64,000 nt of DNA from Pachyseris speciosa (taxonomy: Eukaryota > Cnidaria > Anthozoa > Scleractinia > Pachyseridae), in assembly GCA_016490735.1 (NCBI GenBank), contig JAEMWC010000248.1, positions 769,501 through 833,500 on the forward strand, written 5' to 3'. Position 1 is the stretch's first letter; the number at the start of each line of letters is the position of its first letter. Below are positions 21,618-33,594 of this stretch, piece after piece. The notes beneath the pieces were generated by a model. The model was given only the letters and a program-made list of their open reading frames with translations. It searched no databases and had not been told where the DNA came from. The position numbers and the translations under genes were made by a program.

Positions 21618-22495
21618 ACACCATTCTCAAGGCAAAATGAATAAGTAATGCGAAGATTTGATTTCTACAGTCTCTACAAATTAACATAATTACAAAGGGT
21701 CACAAGTTCTTCAAGTGAATACCTTTGCGCAAATTGAGTCAGTTTGCATGTTTAGGGATGGTTTCATGTGCTCACTAGAGGTTCTAACAAATTTGAGTAA
21801 ATGCTCATAGAGCGTCTTGTTTATTAATAACCAGTAGCACAAAACAGTAAGTACATGTACAATGACAAGCCAAAGCCAGGGGCATATAAACAAACAAAAT
21901 GCGTAAATAGATCGATACAAGAGGTAGGTACAAGGTGAATATACTGTAGGTAGAAATTAAGTTCAGGTAATAAAATTTTAAGCTATGTTGAATCTCAATT
22001 TCCTTTGTCTCCTAAAATAGCCAAGCAGTTAAAAGCCTCGGAGTACTGTTGCACAGAGTGTCATAAGTCATAACAGACAATCAGCAGAATTTTTTCTTTG
22101 TCATCATTATTACATGGCATTAAGCTTAAATTTAACTTCTTTCTTTCATTATGACCATACAACTTTCCTCAACTTTGCTGATCCAAGCATAATGCACAGG
22201 ATACATAACAATCATGAACCTTAATGTACAATGTGGACTACATACTGAGAAAACCAATACTTGAATCGAAATCTGCCAACAATAGTGGAGAAGCATGCCC
22301 TTCAGAGCTCAACGAGCTTAGCATTTTGAATTAATCAGACGTCCAGTGAATTATTCACAGATTGAAATAAAAAAAATAAAATGTTTTAGTGTCGTCTCAA
22401 TCTTTAGAGTTTGCATCTCTGTGAAAGGTACAGGAATATATTTTACAGAAACATAATAATGATAATAGTATTAACAGAAATTTCAAGCTCACGAT

Positions 22496-23213
22496 ACAAC
22501 TTTTTAAAGACATGTTTCGGCATGACTCATGCCATCATCAGTTTAATGTGTTGTTTCCTTTTCCAGTGTTTATAAGTACGTTTACAATTTGAGTGCATTA
22601 GCAATTTAAAATTTAAAATACAGTAACAGTTACAATTATGCGCGTGCAAATGCATGAGTGTGAATTACGTAATCGAGTCACAAGAAACAAAAATCGCTAT
22701 TGTGTTGTAATTGCGCATTTAGTTCTGGTTTTAAGCGGCTGATGTAGATCGCTTCTTTGAGCTTAAGACAATGTCTAGTTTTAGCTGAATCTATAATCTT
22801 GAAGCAGTCAACCGAGCATTTGCGTTTACTACTAAGTGAACCGTTCAGGTGTTTGAAAACATGAGAATTTTTGTCAGCTGAGAGATGCTCTTTTATCGTG
22901 GTTGTAAAGTGGCGTGACGTCTTGCCAATGTAACGGGAGTTACATCCCGCACAAGTAAATTGATACACAACCAGAGATTTTAACGCATCTGGAATTGGAT
23001 CTTTAAAACTGAAAAAATTCTTGATTTTGAAAGAAGAAAAAACAATTCTGATGTCTATATCTTTGCAATAAACGTTTAACAGGCATTTTAGTTTTTTGCG
23101 AGCGACAGTAGAGAAATCACCCACAAATGGCAGTTTGAAGTATCGAATACCTGTAGTGTTTTCCGCAGTGGTAGAAGAGTTGTTTTGAGTTGTTCTAGAA
23201 GACAATTTGTTTT
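22496..23213 (-). mobile_element. Penelope-like element 3' end (inverted partner 1)
   Basis: Minus-strand unit with an open frame (22678-23205) ending in a GIY-YIG domain: LVVYQFTCAGCNSRYIGKTS, then HFTTTIKEHLSADKNSHVFK, and a C-terminal LKLKEAIYISRLKPELN with the conserved Glu. The GIY-YIG nuclease nicks target DNA in Penelope retrotransposition. The RT is absent. Its tail holds a hammerhead core at 22509-22541. The plus-strand unit beginning at 23222 is nearly identical. Confidence 0.85.
22509..22541 (-). ncRNA. hammerhead-ribozyme core, canonical
   Basis: On the minus strand: CTGATGA, stem-loop GGCATG-AGT-CATGCC, then GAAACATGTC. All core positions of a hammerhead are kept and stem II is perfect. 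The palindromic ACATGT after GAA can form a short stem III, as expected for dimeric hammerheads of Penelope-like elements. Confidence 0.75.
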
Positions 23214-23221
23214 TATACCCA

Positions 23222-23885
23222 TTTCAAACTGCCATTTGGGGGTGATTTCTCTACTGTCGCTCGCAAAAAACTAAAACGCTTGTTAAACATTTATTGCAAA
23301 GATATAGACATCAGAATTGTTTTTTCTTCTTTCAAAATCAAGAATTTTTTCAGTTTTAAAGATCCTATTCCAGATGCGTTAAAATCTCTGGTTGTGTATC
23401 AATTTACTTGTGCGGGATGTAACTCCCGTTACATTGGCAAGACGTCACGCCACTTTACAACCACGGTAAAAGAGCATCTCTCAGCTGACAAAAATTCTCA
23501 TGTTTTCAAACACCTGAACAGTTCACTTAGTTGTAAACGCAAATGCTTGGTTGGCTGCTTCAAGATTATAGATTCAGCTAAAACTAGACATTGTCTTAAG
23601 CTCAAAGAAGCAATCTACATCAGCCGCTTAAAACCAGAACTAAATGCGCAATTACAACACAACAACGATTTTTGTTTCTTGTGACTCGATTTCATAATTC
23701 ACACTCATGCATTTGCATGCACATAATTGTAACAGCGTCTGTTACTGTATTTTAAATTTCAAATTGCTAACGTACTCAAATTGTAAACGTACTTATAAAC
23801 ACTGGAAAAGGAAACAACACATTAAATTGATGATGGCATGAGTCATGCCGAAACATGTCTTTAAAAAGTTGTATCGTGAGCTTGA
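23222..23885 (+). mobile_element. Penelope-like element 3' end (inverted partner 2)
   Basis: Plus-strand near-copy of the unit at 22496-23213, head to head with it and separated by fewer than 20 bp. The frame 23280-23684 carries the same GIY-YIG domain with a handful of substitutions (for example KRKCLVGCF for KRKCSVDCF). An upstream part reads through FKLPF..GDFSTVARKKLK with a frame disruption. A hammerhead-like core lies at 23827-23859, and an (ATA)n tract follows the 3' end. Confidence 0.85.
23827..23859 (+). ncRNA. hammerhead-ribozyme core with C-to-T change
   Basis: TTGATGA, stem-loop GGCATG-AGT-CATGCC, GAAACATGTC. It is identical to the minus-strand partner except for the first core base (C to T), a position essential in hammerheads. 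This copy is probably inactive. Confidence 0.65.
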
Positions 23886-23917
23886 AATTTCTGTTAATAC
23901 TGTTATTGTCACGAAGT

Positions 23918-23921
23918 TATG

Positions 23922-23979
<58 letters not shown>
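23918..23979. repeat. (ATA)n microsatellite
   Basis: About 20 ATA/TAA units directly after the Penelope-like 3' end, possibly grown from its tail. Confidence 0.9.
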
Positions 23980-24190
23980 GTAAAACATGTAAAAAAAGAA
24001 CTTGGCCAATATTAATACAGTTTAATACAGTTTACAGTTTAATAATACAGAGTTCAATAGTAATAAAATCAAATTCTTAACAACTAGATTAAATTATGAG
24101 CTTGAGATTTCTGTCGTGTGATAGCTGATGAGGGCACAGCCCCCCAGCTATCACGCATAGAAATCGAGAGTGAATAATCTAATTGTTTCA

Positions 24191-24382
24191 GTAAAAATCT
24201 ACTAGTTGTTCAAAACTAAACAAGTAAATTATCCAAATCCTCCTCGCAGACACTTCGAAAATGTGAAGAAGCGGCCGCCATTTTGTTGACAACCACTACT
24301 CACTATCTATCACAGAATAGATAGCTAGTAGCGTGGCCAATCAGAGAACAGCATTCATCATAGAACACTAGTAGATTTACAT
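24191..24382. repeat. short inverted-repeat element
   Basis: GTAAAAATCTACTAGTTGTTC on the left returns inverted as GAACACTAGTAGATTTAC on the right, about 190 bp apart. It is preceded by a hairpin (GTGATAGCTG..CAGCTATCAC, 24119-24153). No coding. Target duplication not resolved. Confidence 0.5.
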
Positions 24383-25544
24383 GTATACTAAAAAGTGTTA
24401 TAGTCCATCTTCTATCATCTTGACCTCACGCTTGGCCAATATCCCATAGTACATAGTCTCCAGTTAAACATATGCTTGCAATAAGCTATCACAAGAAGAA
24501 TATAAAGAGCTTTCAAAATTGAAAACACAGCTTCGGGCAAGCCCAGGTTAGTTTAGTTTAATGTTTTTTGCACTATTTACAAACATTTCTACATTAAAGT
24601 ACATTAAATGGGTAGAGAGATAAGTCAGCAACTAAATTACACAAGTGATAAAAAGCAAATGTGTGCAGTGACCAAAGTAGCTTAGGCTTTCGAGTTGGTC
24701 ACTGCCATGGACAATTAATTGGCATGAACATGTTCATAGATATTTAAAGAACAATGAAAGTAATTTTATGTTATAATTTCGATATACAGTATGGACTCAC
24801 TCAATCATGAACTGGGAGTTAAAAATGAAACAGAACTTTCAACTCTTCCTTCATCTTTGTTAACTCATGTGGCGATAGTTGCTTACTTGATTCCTCACGA
24901 TGTGCCAAATGAAATCAATCAATTCCAATGTACTCACTACTACAAAAGGGCATAACTCATCTCCAAATGACTTCTCCGCTGCATTAGTAATTCAGTGTGG
25001 CAAACGTGATAGGAAAGTTTAGTTACTTTAGCATATGCTCATTAGGGCTGTTGGATGATTGACAGATTTTTTTCCATTCGGCGTTCATTGGGAGCTGAAA
25101 AGCGGCAAGTGTAGATGCTGTCGAAAAACCGACTTCAAATCTACAGCCACGCGAGGTAAGTTCTTATCACCATGAAACCTCACGGGGCAGATCACTCGTG
25201 AATAGTCGGCAGTGCTTTGGATGGTATTCTGCAGAAAAATCTAACCAATAAATAATACAAATTCGTGTCAACAAATAACGTTTTTCTTTTGTATTAATGA
25301 AACGAGAGATGCTCATTTAAGCTTAAGCTTTATAATATTGTCCGCCTACAACATGAAGACAAAATGAAATGACTGTTCCATACAACGGCCTCAACCGCTT
25401 AACAAACTAACCTTTTCGCCAATCACTTAAGTCCTGTACTGCACTCAAACCTCACTAATAGTCAGAATGGTTCGTAATACCTGGGAAAAAAAGGTCTTTC
25501 ACCCAACCATCCTTACCATAATCCTTACCATAATCCTTGCACTG

Positions 25545-25680
25545 CCGGCGGCCGGCGGCCGCGTTTTTGCTCCGTTCTCGGAGGCCTCGGACCCGTTGCG
25601 CGCGATTGGCTCAACCCTCCTCGTTGACCAATAGGAGAGCGAGTCTTCACCTCAGAGTTTTCCCTCTCGCGCGAATTTAT
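25545..25680. other. GC- and CpG-rich island
   Basis: A sharp local rise in GC (GCCGGCGGCCGGCGGCCGCG) followed by CGCGCGATTGGCT, including a CCAAT box in reverse. It stands out from AT-rich flanks. It could be a promoter, but it lies downstream of the TM1-like exon, inside the presumed intron. Confidence 0.4.
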
Positions 25681-25864
25681 AATTTGTAAACAACAACAAT
25701 GCATGAATTGACTCCAATCTAGCGTAGTACACAGTCAATTTAACTTAAGCCTGTGCGAGTTAACTTAAGTAAAGTGAGCATTTCACAGGTGATTTTACAC
25801 TTGAATACTCGCGAACCCTCAATAAAATTATTTGTCGTCAACCAAATCAAATTATTCTTCTCAC

Positions 25865-26012
25865 CTTTTATCATATAGTCTTCTTCAACTTCTTGTGTTA
25901 GGTATGGCAGTCTCCAAAGATTACACAGGCCGACGGTAAAGCCGATCGCGGCAAACTTGAGCACTGAGAGAAGAAAATCGAATTTATCAACCCTTCCTTG
26001 GTCATTTCCAGC
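25865..26012 (-). CDS. TM1-like exon of an SLC6-related gene
   Basis: Minus-strand exon from a CTCCAG acceptor to donor GTGAGA, 148 nt, ending in phase 1. It encodes GRVDKFDFLLSV, then LKFAA, then IGFTVGLCNLWRLPYLTQE. SLC6 Na+/Cl- symporters carry DFLLSV-GyAVGLGNVWRFPYL at TM1, the unwound ion- and substrate-binding helix. The match is good except for a four-to-five residue insertion and Cys for the second Gly. It joins in phase to exons at 21104, 16127, 12686 and 8590; together they give 371 codons including the stop. That is shorter than SLC6 proteins (about 600), so exons may be missing or the protein is reduced. No start codon was located upstream. Confidence 0.55.
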
Positions 26013-26324
26013 CTGGAGGGACTTGGCAACCAGGAGTTGTCTGTACTCCAGCTACGCACATTGTTGCTTTATGTAGCTACTGATGAGTGCCTCCTGTGAG
26101 CGGGTTTAAAAAAAATAGATCTAAATTGAAACACTTACTTAATGCTAAAGCCATAGTTTCTTCTTTGCTTTGTATGATAAGGGTTGAGAAACTTATCCTA
26201 AGTTGGCATTAAACGGTAACTGATGGCTGTCCGATGGCTGTAACTGATGCGCCGTCCTTTTCCGAACGTTCTCTATCCAGTACTTTTTGTGTCAGCCTCT
26301 TCAGAGAGTATTTACTTTGTTCTA

Positions 26325-26420
26325 ACTAGCCAATCAGGAGTAAAAATCGAGGAACTACTAGCCAATGAAAGAAAGTGGTCTTTCAGCCACTGACGTCAAA
26401 TGAAAAACTAGCCAATCAGA
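26325..26420. promoter_or_regulatory. candidate promoter with three CCAAT boxes and a CRE
   Basis: AGCCAATCAG at about 26328, AGCCAATGAA at about 26360 and AGCCAATCAG at about 26410, with a perfect palindromic TGACGTCA at 26391-26398. It sits about 350 bp upstream (minus-strand sense) of the TM1-like exon. It could drive that gene or a plus-strand transcript. This rests on motif evidence only. Confidence 0.4.
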
Positions 26421-28826
26421 AATGGTGATGACGGAATACTTCTTTGTTCACGAGAACGACGACCGAAAGCAACCTTGTTCTTGATGGTGCGCAGAGTGCA
26501 ACTTCGAGATTCCATATTTTGGAAACAAGTTTGGGAGTAACTGCTGAATACCCCGCCACCATTGTTTACCTTAGTCGGCGTTCTTTTGAAGAACGAAGCA
26601 GAACACAATACACGCTATTCTTATTCAATGACATGCAAATAAGTGGCGGGGTATTCAGCAGTTAAGCTTGGCTTTCCTTGCCGATGAGTATCGCTTTCGT
26701 CCAGAGAGTCCTCAAAATTGTCTGGGTCGTCATCATCGTCCTCGTCGTCACTTTTTTTGGTCACTATCGTCGTCACTGTTTAGTTCTTCACCTGCCAAAT
26801 ACGTTGAATTAAAGGACGGGAAATTGTGGTTACTGCGCTTATACGAATTAACCAGCGCTGCTTTCTGTTACAGTTAATTCGTTCAAGAACAGCATTTTTC
26901 TTTTGAACCGATGACCAACCTATTCATTGTTGTGGAAGGCTCTCTTATCTTTGCTTTAAGCAAAGGGTGACAAATGGGACACAAACATGCACGGTCTCGA
27001 TTTGACACATTCTGACCACGTTCAAGCTAAGATTGAATTTGCAGTTGGCAGTCACCCAGGTCACAGCACACCATACTGTCAGGTTCAATATGCCAATGGC
27101 AACGACCGCTGGTCCATGGTTGCATTCAGATGGCTGAAAGTAAAAGAAAGGTATTCATCTATTTATTTGATTTGATGTAATGGACGAGAAAATAAAATGG
27201 TCATGAAAGATTTCTAAAGAAACTGTAAATTTCACAGGTGAACCATTGTTTTGATTGAACATTTTGAAATATCCTTTGTTCATTGGTGGTACATCATTTG
27301 GAGTTACAAGCACTTAAAGGTGAAAACCCTTGTGATCAGCTTTATTAGTTTCTCTTTTCTTTACTATCCAGTATAACTGTGCACAAGTGCCATGAGGTAC
27401 AGCACTTGTTACTGAAGTTTTGGGGTTTTTGGGTGCATGTATAAAGTGTATGCCATCTTCGATGAGTAGTATGAATTGTTTTCCTTTCAAAACCGAAAGG
27501 TTTTTGATTAAGATCTTTGTCATAATGGCAAATTCAGCTTATATTACATGTGATTTTAAAATGCCAAATGTAAAAACTGTATAATGAATATACAACCATG
27601 TAATCCATTAATACTGGAAGAACCGTGCAAAATCCAAACTCTGCCCAAAAAAAACAAAATAACATGAATGCCTGATCACTGGTTATCATGGAGATGTTAT
27701 TTGCATCTTATTGTTGTGGACAGCATTGAAATAAAGAAAAAGAATGAAAAAAGGACTGTTTTGGAAAGATGTCCTCCACAGTACCTTCAATTTGGCCATT
27801 TGAAAGTGTTATTTTCAAAGGATGGCAAAGAAATGCACCAAAATGAACATGTGGATCTGAGCAATTATTGTTCCAACACCTGTTTGTTGTTAAGTTGGGG
27901 CATCTTTCTGTTGTTGTATCCTGGGTTGGTGTATGAAAGGAATGGATTATTGTGAACTGGATAAGGTATTTATGTACATGTAGGTTATCTCTTAGAGAAA
28001 AGGGTCAAAAGAAAAGGTGTAATACTGGTATTAAAGGTTTTGTTACACTGTATTATCAACCCTCTCAGCTGATTTCATCAGTTCTGTTACCTTCATTGCA
28101 AGTTTCACATATTTTTGGCCAAAGCCTTCTCATGGTTGGTTTAATAGAACAGGGATGACAACTGTATCCAAGGACCATTCCAAACATCAGCAAGGAGTAG
28201 CTAGCCCCACTTAGTTTAAGTTGAAGGCCATTTGCTTTTTGCATGGGACAATTTTTTTGCAAATCAAACATGAGGGATATTTATGCATATGAGCCTTTCC
28301 ATTTACAGAAAATGCTAGAAACATTTTACACATTTTAGTTTGAGCATGTGGATGATTGCTTATCACTCTATGTCTGCTTTTTATATGTAATGTAGTAAAT
28401 GTGAAGATTACTGTCATTTTTATTCTCTTATTAATAAGATGAGTTGCCTTCTTTCTTTTAAGTCCTTTATTTTAATAAGGAGAATAATTATGTACAATGG
28501 AGACTGGGTGGCAGCTGTAGCCAAGCACCATCCCTGACATTTTGTTTTGTTTTCATGTTTTTTGTTTGAATCCAGTGGTATTTTTAGACTTTGCATGTTC
28601 AGGTTTTCAGTTTAAGTCACACCAGGGTTGTGTGTGTGGGTTTATGCATCATGCTCTATACATGCAGTCAAAATACAGTGTACATGTATCACGCTGTTTT
28701 TACAACATATAATTTCAATTCTGATAATAGTTTTATTTTCTTGTATCTCTTTTTAATAGGAATTCTTAACTGTCATTCCTGATTTCTAAAGAAACTTAGA
28801 TTGTGAAGAAGAGCAACTCTTCTAGT
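26421..28826. other. no gene recognised
   Basis: Small open frames only. One at 26987-27175 (MHGLDLTHSDHVQAKIEF...) has balanced composition but no recognisable domain and no clear splice context. AT-rich, few repeats. Confidence 0.4.
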
Positions 28827-29040
28827 TCATTGTAACTTTGTCCTCTTGTTTGAGAGTGCCTGCATATCATCATTGTAGATGACAGTGAAGATATCATCAA
28901 ACAAGCCAGGCCCAGTGGACTCACAAAACTCTTCCATTTCATCTGGATTGTATAGGTGCTTCCCTCCATTGCAACAGTGTTTCACCAATGATTTATGAAA
29001 CTGGTGCACAAGAGCACTAAATGTACTTGTGTCTCCTCTA
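28827..29040 (-). pseudogene. exon-like fragment of a repeated cnidarian gene family
   Basis: Minus-strand open stretch after a candidate acceptor (GAGACACAAG) encoding FSALVHQFHKSLVKHCCNGG, then KHLYNPDEMEEFCESTGPGL and FDDIFTVIYNDD, ending in SNKRTKLQ and a stop. Composition is clearly protein-like. I recall similar N-terminal blocks (HLY.P.....E..P.LFD.I, then KR..LQ..R) in abundant uncharacterised coral proteins. It is isolated, so probably a fragment. Confidence 0.4.
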
Positions 29041-29759
29041 TAACAGTAATGAAAAGTAGTATTACTTTGTATTGTAGGTAAATGTGCATTCTTTTCTTTT
29101 CAATTTCACCATCAATAAGTTGATTTTGTAGTTCTTATTTGCTTGGCAAGAGTATCATCAATGTGTTGACTTCTTGAGAAAGTACATGTAAAGATTTGTC
29201 AGGTATTTCTATACTACGCTGGGATTGTGGGTGAGGTTAGGGGGTGAACAGGTGTATCGTTAACATAGTATTTGAGCATTACAAATTAAAATTAAGCATT
29301 TATTACACCCTTTTGTTTCAGTAAGATACAGTATTATTGCTATAAGTTACTGAAGCTTGAGAACTTCATACTTTCCATCATCGTCTTGACTTTCCAAAAG
29401 TAAGTAAGTAACAATAGAATATGCTTTGGAGCCAATCAGCACATATGTTGTGCTCTCTCGCGAACACTTCATATTAGCGGTGATTTGCCGATGGTCCTCA
29501 ATGACAAACAAAAATCTCAGCCTCCTTGTGGTGTGATTTTACTCCGATCTCGGGTCAACTGAAATGATTGCGTTACGTGTTGTCGGAAGGTTTCAAGTTT
29601 CTTTTGACATATGCAAATTAGTGAGCTGTTTTCAACGTATAAGACAAACATTTGTCATTCCTACAGTGGTTTTGGCTGCTCTCACTAACATCTTTAATCA
29701 ATTTTAATTACACTTAAGACTTTTTAGAAAATATAGCAGGAGTACAGTACATTCAGTAA

Positions 29760-30360
29760 AAGTTTCAGTGCAAAATACTGTATTTATACAATTCTTGGGT
29801 TTCACATGACGTCATCAAAAAGTAAAATTCAAAATTAAACAGACTTTTGCATTTTTAGCTTCATCACGTAAAAGACATTTTAGAAATGTATCTGCTTGTA
29901 TGTTTTCAGCTCGGTAGCGTGCTTTCTTTTGAAAATAGAGCAGTTTGAATTTTTGGTTTTTTCACAGTGCGTGACATAAACATGTCTGCTCACAGGCATT
30001 TCACGTACACGAAAACATCGATTCAGCTTGTGTTTTTGAGGTTTGAAAAGCCAACATGACAGGAAAAGCGTGTTTGTGAATGTTTGCAAGCTCAAGAGAG
30101 AAGAAAGCCTTTGAGATAGCCAAGTAAATTCCAGATGTTTTAACACGTTTCCGGCTTTCATATTTGTGCCCCTCAGAGGGACACTAATATGGCGTGTCCA
30201 TCCTAAACTCTATAATTCTGCGTGGCACATTTTTCCGAATAACTCGAGTACGGGATATCGGTCAGCCCCGAGACTTTGTCAGGTTGTTTATTTATTACTC
30301 TTCTAGAACATCTCAATTTCTTGACTTAATCTATCGAATGGTAAATGATTGCGTTCGACG
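29760..30360. repeat. dispersed repeat, inverted relative to 53730-54345
   Basis: The minus strand matches the plus strand of 53730-54345: RHVYVTHC in translation, TTTTTAGCTTCATCACGTAA, and CATATTTGTGCCCCTCAGAG in reverse. At 53.7 kb the block lies within a TAA-flanked inverted-repeat element; here no matching termini are seen. Confidence 0.7.
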
Positions 30361-30777
30361 TTAGGAGAACGCTTCGTAATCTTTGGGGATCCTGTGGTCG
30401 ATGGGATACCTGTGCATGCCAGGCGTGAAGATTCGAGATTTTTGGTTACTTGGACGGGCGATGTTCAAAATCTGCGCCATTTTGAATAATTATTAAGCGC
30501 GCGCACGAATTTTAAAGACCCAGTATTGCCCATTATGCACTGCGCGCTGCGTTCACTCGGCGGCCATTTTTGTGATGTTGAAAATTCGGATGATTGCTGT
30601 GTAGATTTGAAATCTGTCTTCATCCACCTTGTTACGCTGCCAACCGAGTACTGAGTGTTCTTTTAGAGTGGATAATTTATCCAAGAATATTTCTATTCGT
30701 GTTTTGAAAGATATTTTGCGGTAGTTTGGCCGTAATTCGGCGAGGTAAATTAGCATTACAAGCAAAACTTCCAGACG

Positions 30778-30965
30778 ATGGACAATCCTGGTCGAGGAAG
30801 ACCGCGTTTATCGGGTTCTGTCCGACAAATTCGACTTCGATCGTCTGTCTTTCAACTGTGGACTGCTAAAAAGGCATCACTTGGCTTCGAAGGAAGTACA
30901 AACAGCGTCTTTGCGGAATTTCTTCTTCATCTTCCTTCACTGGAAAACGTAGTGCCCTCTCAGAG
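30778..30965 (+). pseudogene. Element B transposase-like gene, N-terminal exon
   Basis: Open from ATG to a GTAAGC donor. It encodes GRGRPRLSGSVRQIRLRSSV, FQLWTAKKASLGFEGSTNS and VFAEFLLHLP: a basic GRP start and a helix of the kind found at the N-terminus of cnidarian transposase-like proteins. The next coding-like block, 31064-31190 (LDDNGAADGP, PGKRRRVDTSSWITCPTLLE), does not join in frame with this donor (phase 2 against phase 1), a sign of decay or of a missed exon. Confidence 0.5.
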
Positions 30966-31811
30966 GTAAGCCATCTGTGTGTAAATGGCTCATTTAACTC
31001 TCTGTTACAATTATTTTTATGGTTGATGCATTTGTCCTGAATTTGCTTTTGTTGCCTTTAAAGTTTTAGACGACAATGGTGCCGCTGATGGTCCTGTCCT
31101 CAGTTCTACTCCTGTGCATCCCAGACCTGGAAAGCGGCGGAGGGTCGATACATCGAGCTGGATAACGTGTCCAACTCTCCTGGAGAAAGCTTGTGAGTTT
31201 ATTTTTGTAGTGTTGCTTCAATTGCAAAATGCCTGGACCTTCAAATAATTTACTTACACTGTATTTACCGTTTTGGCAGTTTAATTAATGATTAAATGAA
31301 CGTGTTGTACCCGTCCCAGAAAGAAAAGTCCATCCTACAATAAAATTTGATATCTGAATAATAACAGGTGTACTTCTGATTAGTAAAATTTATGAAAAAT
31401 TTGTCATTTCCTGTGTGGGCGCTCATGTAACCTTGTCCACAGAGAATTATAAATTCACTTGTACAAAAAGAATTATAAGTTTACTTGTCCACAATTAACT
31501 ATAAGTTCACAAAGAATATTATTATAAGTTCAGTGGACTGTCAGCATCATTCTGACCTGTAGACAATCTGTAAACGTGATTCCACCTTGAGAATGTGTAT
31601 GCAGTACTATTATTTTGGCTTTTAGCTCGAAGATTGTTGCTATTGCTGTAGTTGTTATTAACGCTTTCATTTGGATATTTTTCATTCCTAGAAACGATGT
31701 GACTGGGAGCAGTTCATATTTATGCAGTGCGGCCCCAAGTAAACTATTCAAGCAGACATCCTTGTACATGTATATCCTGCCAACGGTAACAGTTGATTTC
31801 TTGCTCTTCAG

Positions 31812-32717
31812 TACTGGTGAGCTGGAGAATTTTAACAGCATGATGACAAAGTATGCACCCAAGAGGATGCAGTGAAGGTGTTATTCTTCAATTTCATTCT
31901 TCTTTTGATAGTAACCAGTATTTAATATCTTTTCTTCTTTATGCACTGTAATATATTAGAATAAAGCAAAATGCAAAGGGAAATTTTCCTTGTAGGTTTA
32001 GGTGCTGCCATTAATATTGTAATAAAATGAAATGATAACAATAGCAAGCATAAACTTGAACCACAACATAGATTCAAACTGTCACCAATATTGGACTGAC
32101 AGATAAGAGCTTTCTTAACATTGTTCCATATCTTCCTTTGTCTTGGAAGGCCATTCAATTAGTGCTACACGAGTATACTGAACCCCTTTTAGTTGAATTA
32201 TAGTTGTGAATGTGTGTAAGTAAAATAAAAACCTCAAGAGCCTTTATTTATTGCCAACCTGATCTTATAAACTGGTCAGTTTGGTATTTTAAGCCAAATT
32301 ATGTTATCAGTGAATGAATTTTTTTCTTGTTTATTTCTAGGTACCCTTATTTTGTCATGAGGATTCTACTAGCAGCTATTGACCATAACTTTCACCTCTT
32401 CCGGAAGCCCAAACAGAGCCCAGGAGGCAAACTTGTTGGTCATCGCAAGCATTCAAAACGAACTCAACGGTATCATGCAGAGGTGGTCAAGGAAGAAAAG
32501 GCATATTACTATTTTCCATATATGGTGGCAAGGATGCTGGAAACCTGAAAAAGGATTCGAAGGCAGTTTCTCTGCCCGTCATGATATTGATGAATTCATC
32601 CGAAAACAGATTGCACCAACTCGAGCCATGAAGGTGCCACCCTCAGCAGAAGAGCTGATGAAGGCACCCTCCATATTTGCGATGAAACCCAAAGTGACTG
32701 AAAACTTTAAAGATTGA
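31812..32717 (+). pseudogene. Element B transposase C-terminal exons, frameshifted
   Basis: Exon 31812-31871 (STGELENFNSMMTKYAPKRM) splices through GTGAAG..CTAG to 32341, restoring Gln and continuing YPYFVMRILLAAIDHNFHLF. The join is in phase. YAPKR..., then MR.LLA..D.N aligns with YAPKRIHFGDGSYEMRVYLAILDWNENV in element A, just after the catalytic Glu. The second exon goes on through GGKLVGHRKHSKRTQRYH and YYYFPYMVARMLE, then needs a frame change near 32545 to continue FEGSFSARHDIDEFIRKQIA and PPSAEELMKAPS. The D-D-E core that should lie before 31812 is not found. The gene is broken. Confidence 0.6.
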
Positions 32718-32852
32718 AGTGGATTCAAAATCAAAATATACTATAGAATATTTAACTCTAGGTATCTAGGCCTTCTGGCTGATGATTACTGGATGCATGA
32801 GATTGGTTTCTCAGTAATAAGTTATGTTCTTTCAAATTCTATTAGCTTTTCT

Positions 32853-32853
<1 letters not shown>

Positions 32854-32891
<38 letters not shown>
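32854..32891. repeat. (AC)n microsatellite
   Basis: About 19 perfect dinucleotide units in the interior of element B. Confidence 0.95.
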
Positions 32892-32895
<4 letters not shown>

Positions 32896-33594
32896 AGCCA
32901 GATGGTCAATTTGAAATTTTGTCAACTATTTAATCAAAACCAAAAGTGGTGTTAGTTGGTCTGTGGGAAGGGTTCATTTTCGATTATGAAAGGTGTATAG
33001 GGTTGGAGAAATGTCTTTTAGCATTTAGTGTTACTGCTCTGAACTACTTTTACATAGAAATTTTAACTTCATTACAGTGTAGATGGTGTCATTATTGACT
33101 ACACAAGGTACATAAGGAGAGTTCTTTGTAAATGCTTACAAACAGATTAACAACTAGAATGAGCAATTGATTGATTGCACCAAATGATATTCTTCAACTA
33201 GGGGCTCATATCAAATGAGTAGCCCTTGAATGCAGTGATGCCCCATTCATAGGCTAATCACATGTTATGCTCTTAGTGTAAATACCCTACCCTCGACCTT
33301 ATCCTGGTTGTAGTTTGGATGAGATCTGTCAAATGGAATCTAACTGTTCCTAACTATTTTGCGTGCTAATATAAATTTTTTTTCATGATACAACAGGAGC
33401 TCATTAATAATAAATTTATTTCTCAATAAATAGTTCCTCAAGATTTATTATGAACTGAAACCTCAAAATGATTGAATTATAGAAATATTATGTTGTATGA
33501 AAAATACAACGGGGCATTTGCATGATGACACCATTTTACTACAAGTACCAGAATCCTTCAAATTTTTTTTTCAAACTAATTAGAGCTGTTGTTA

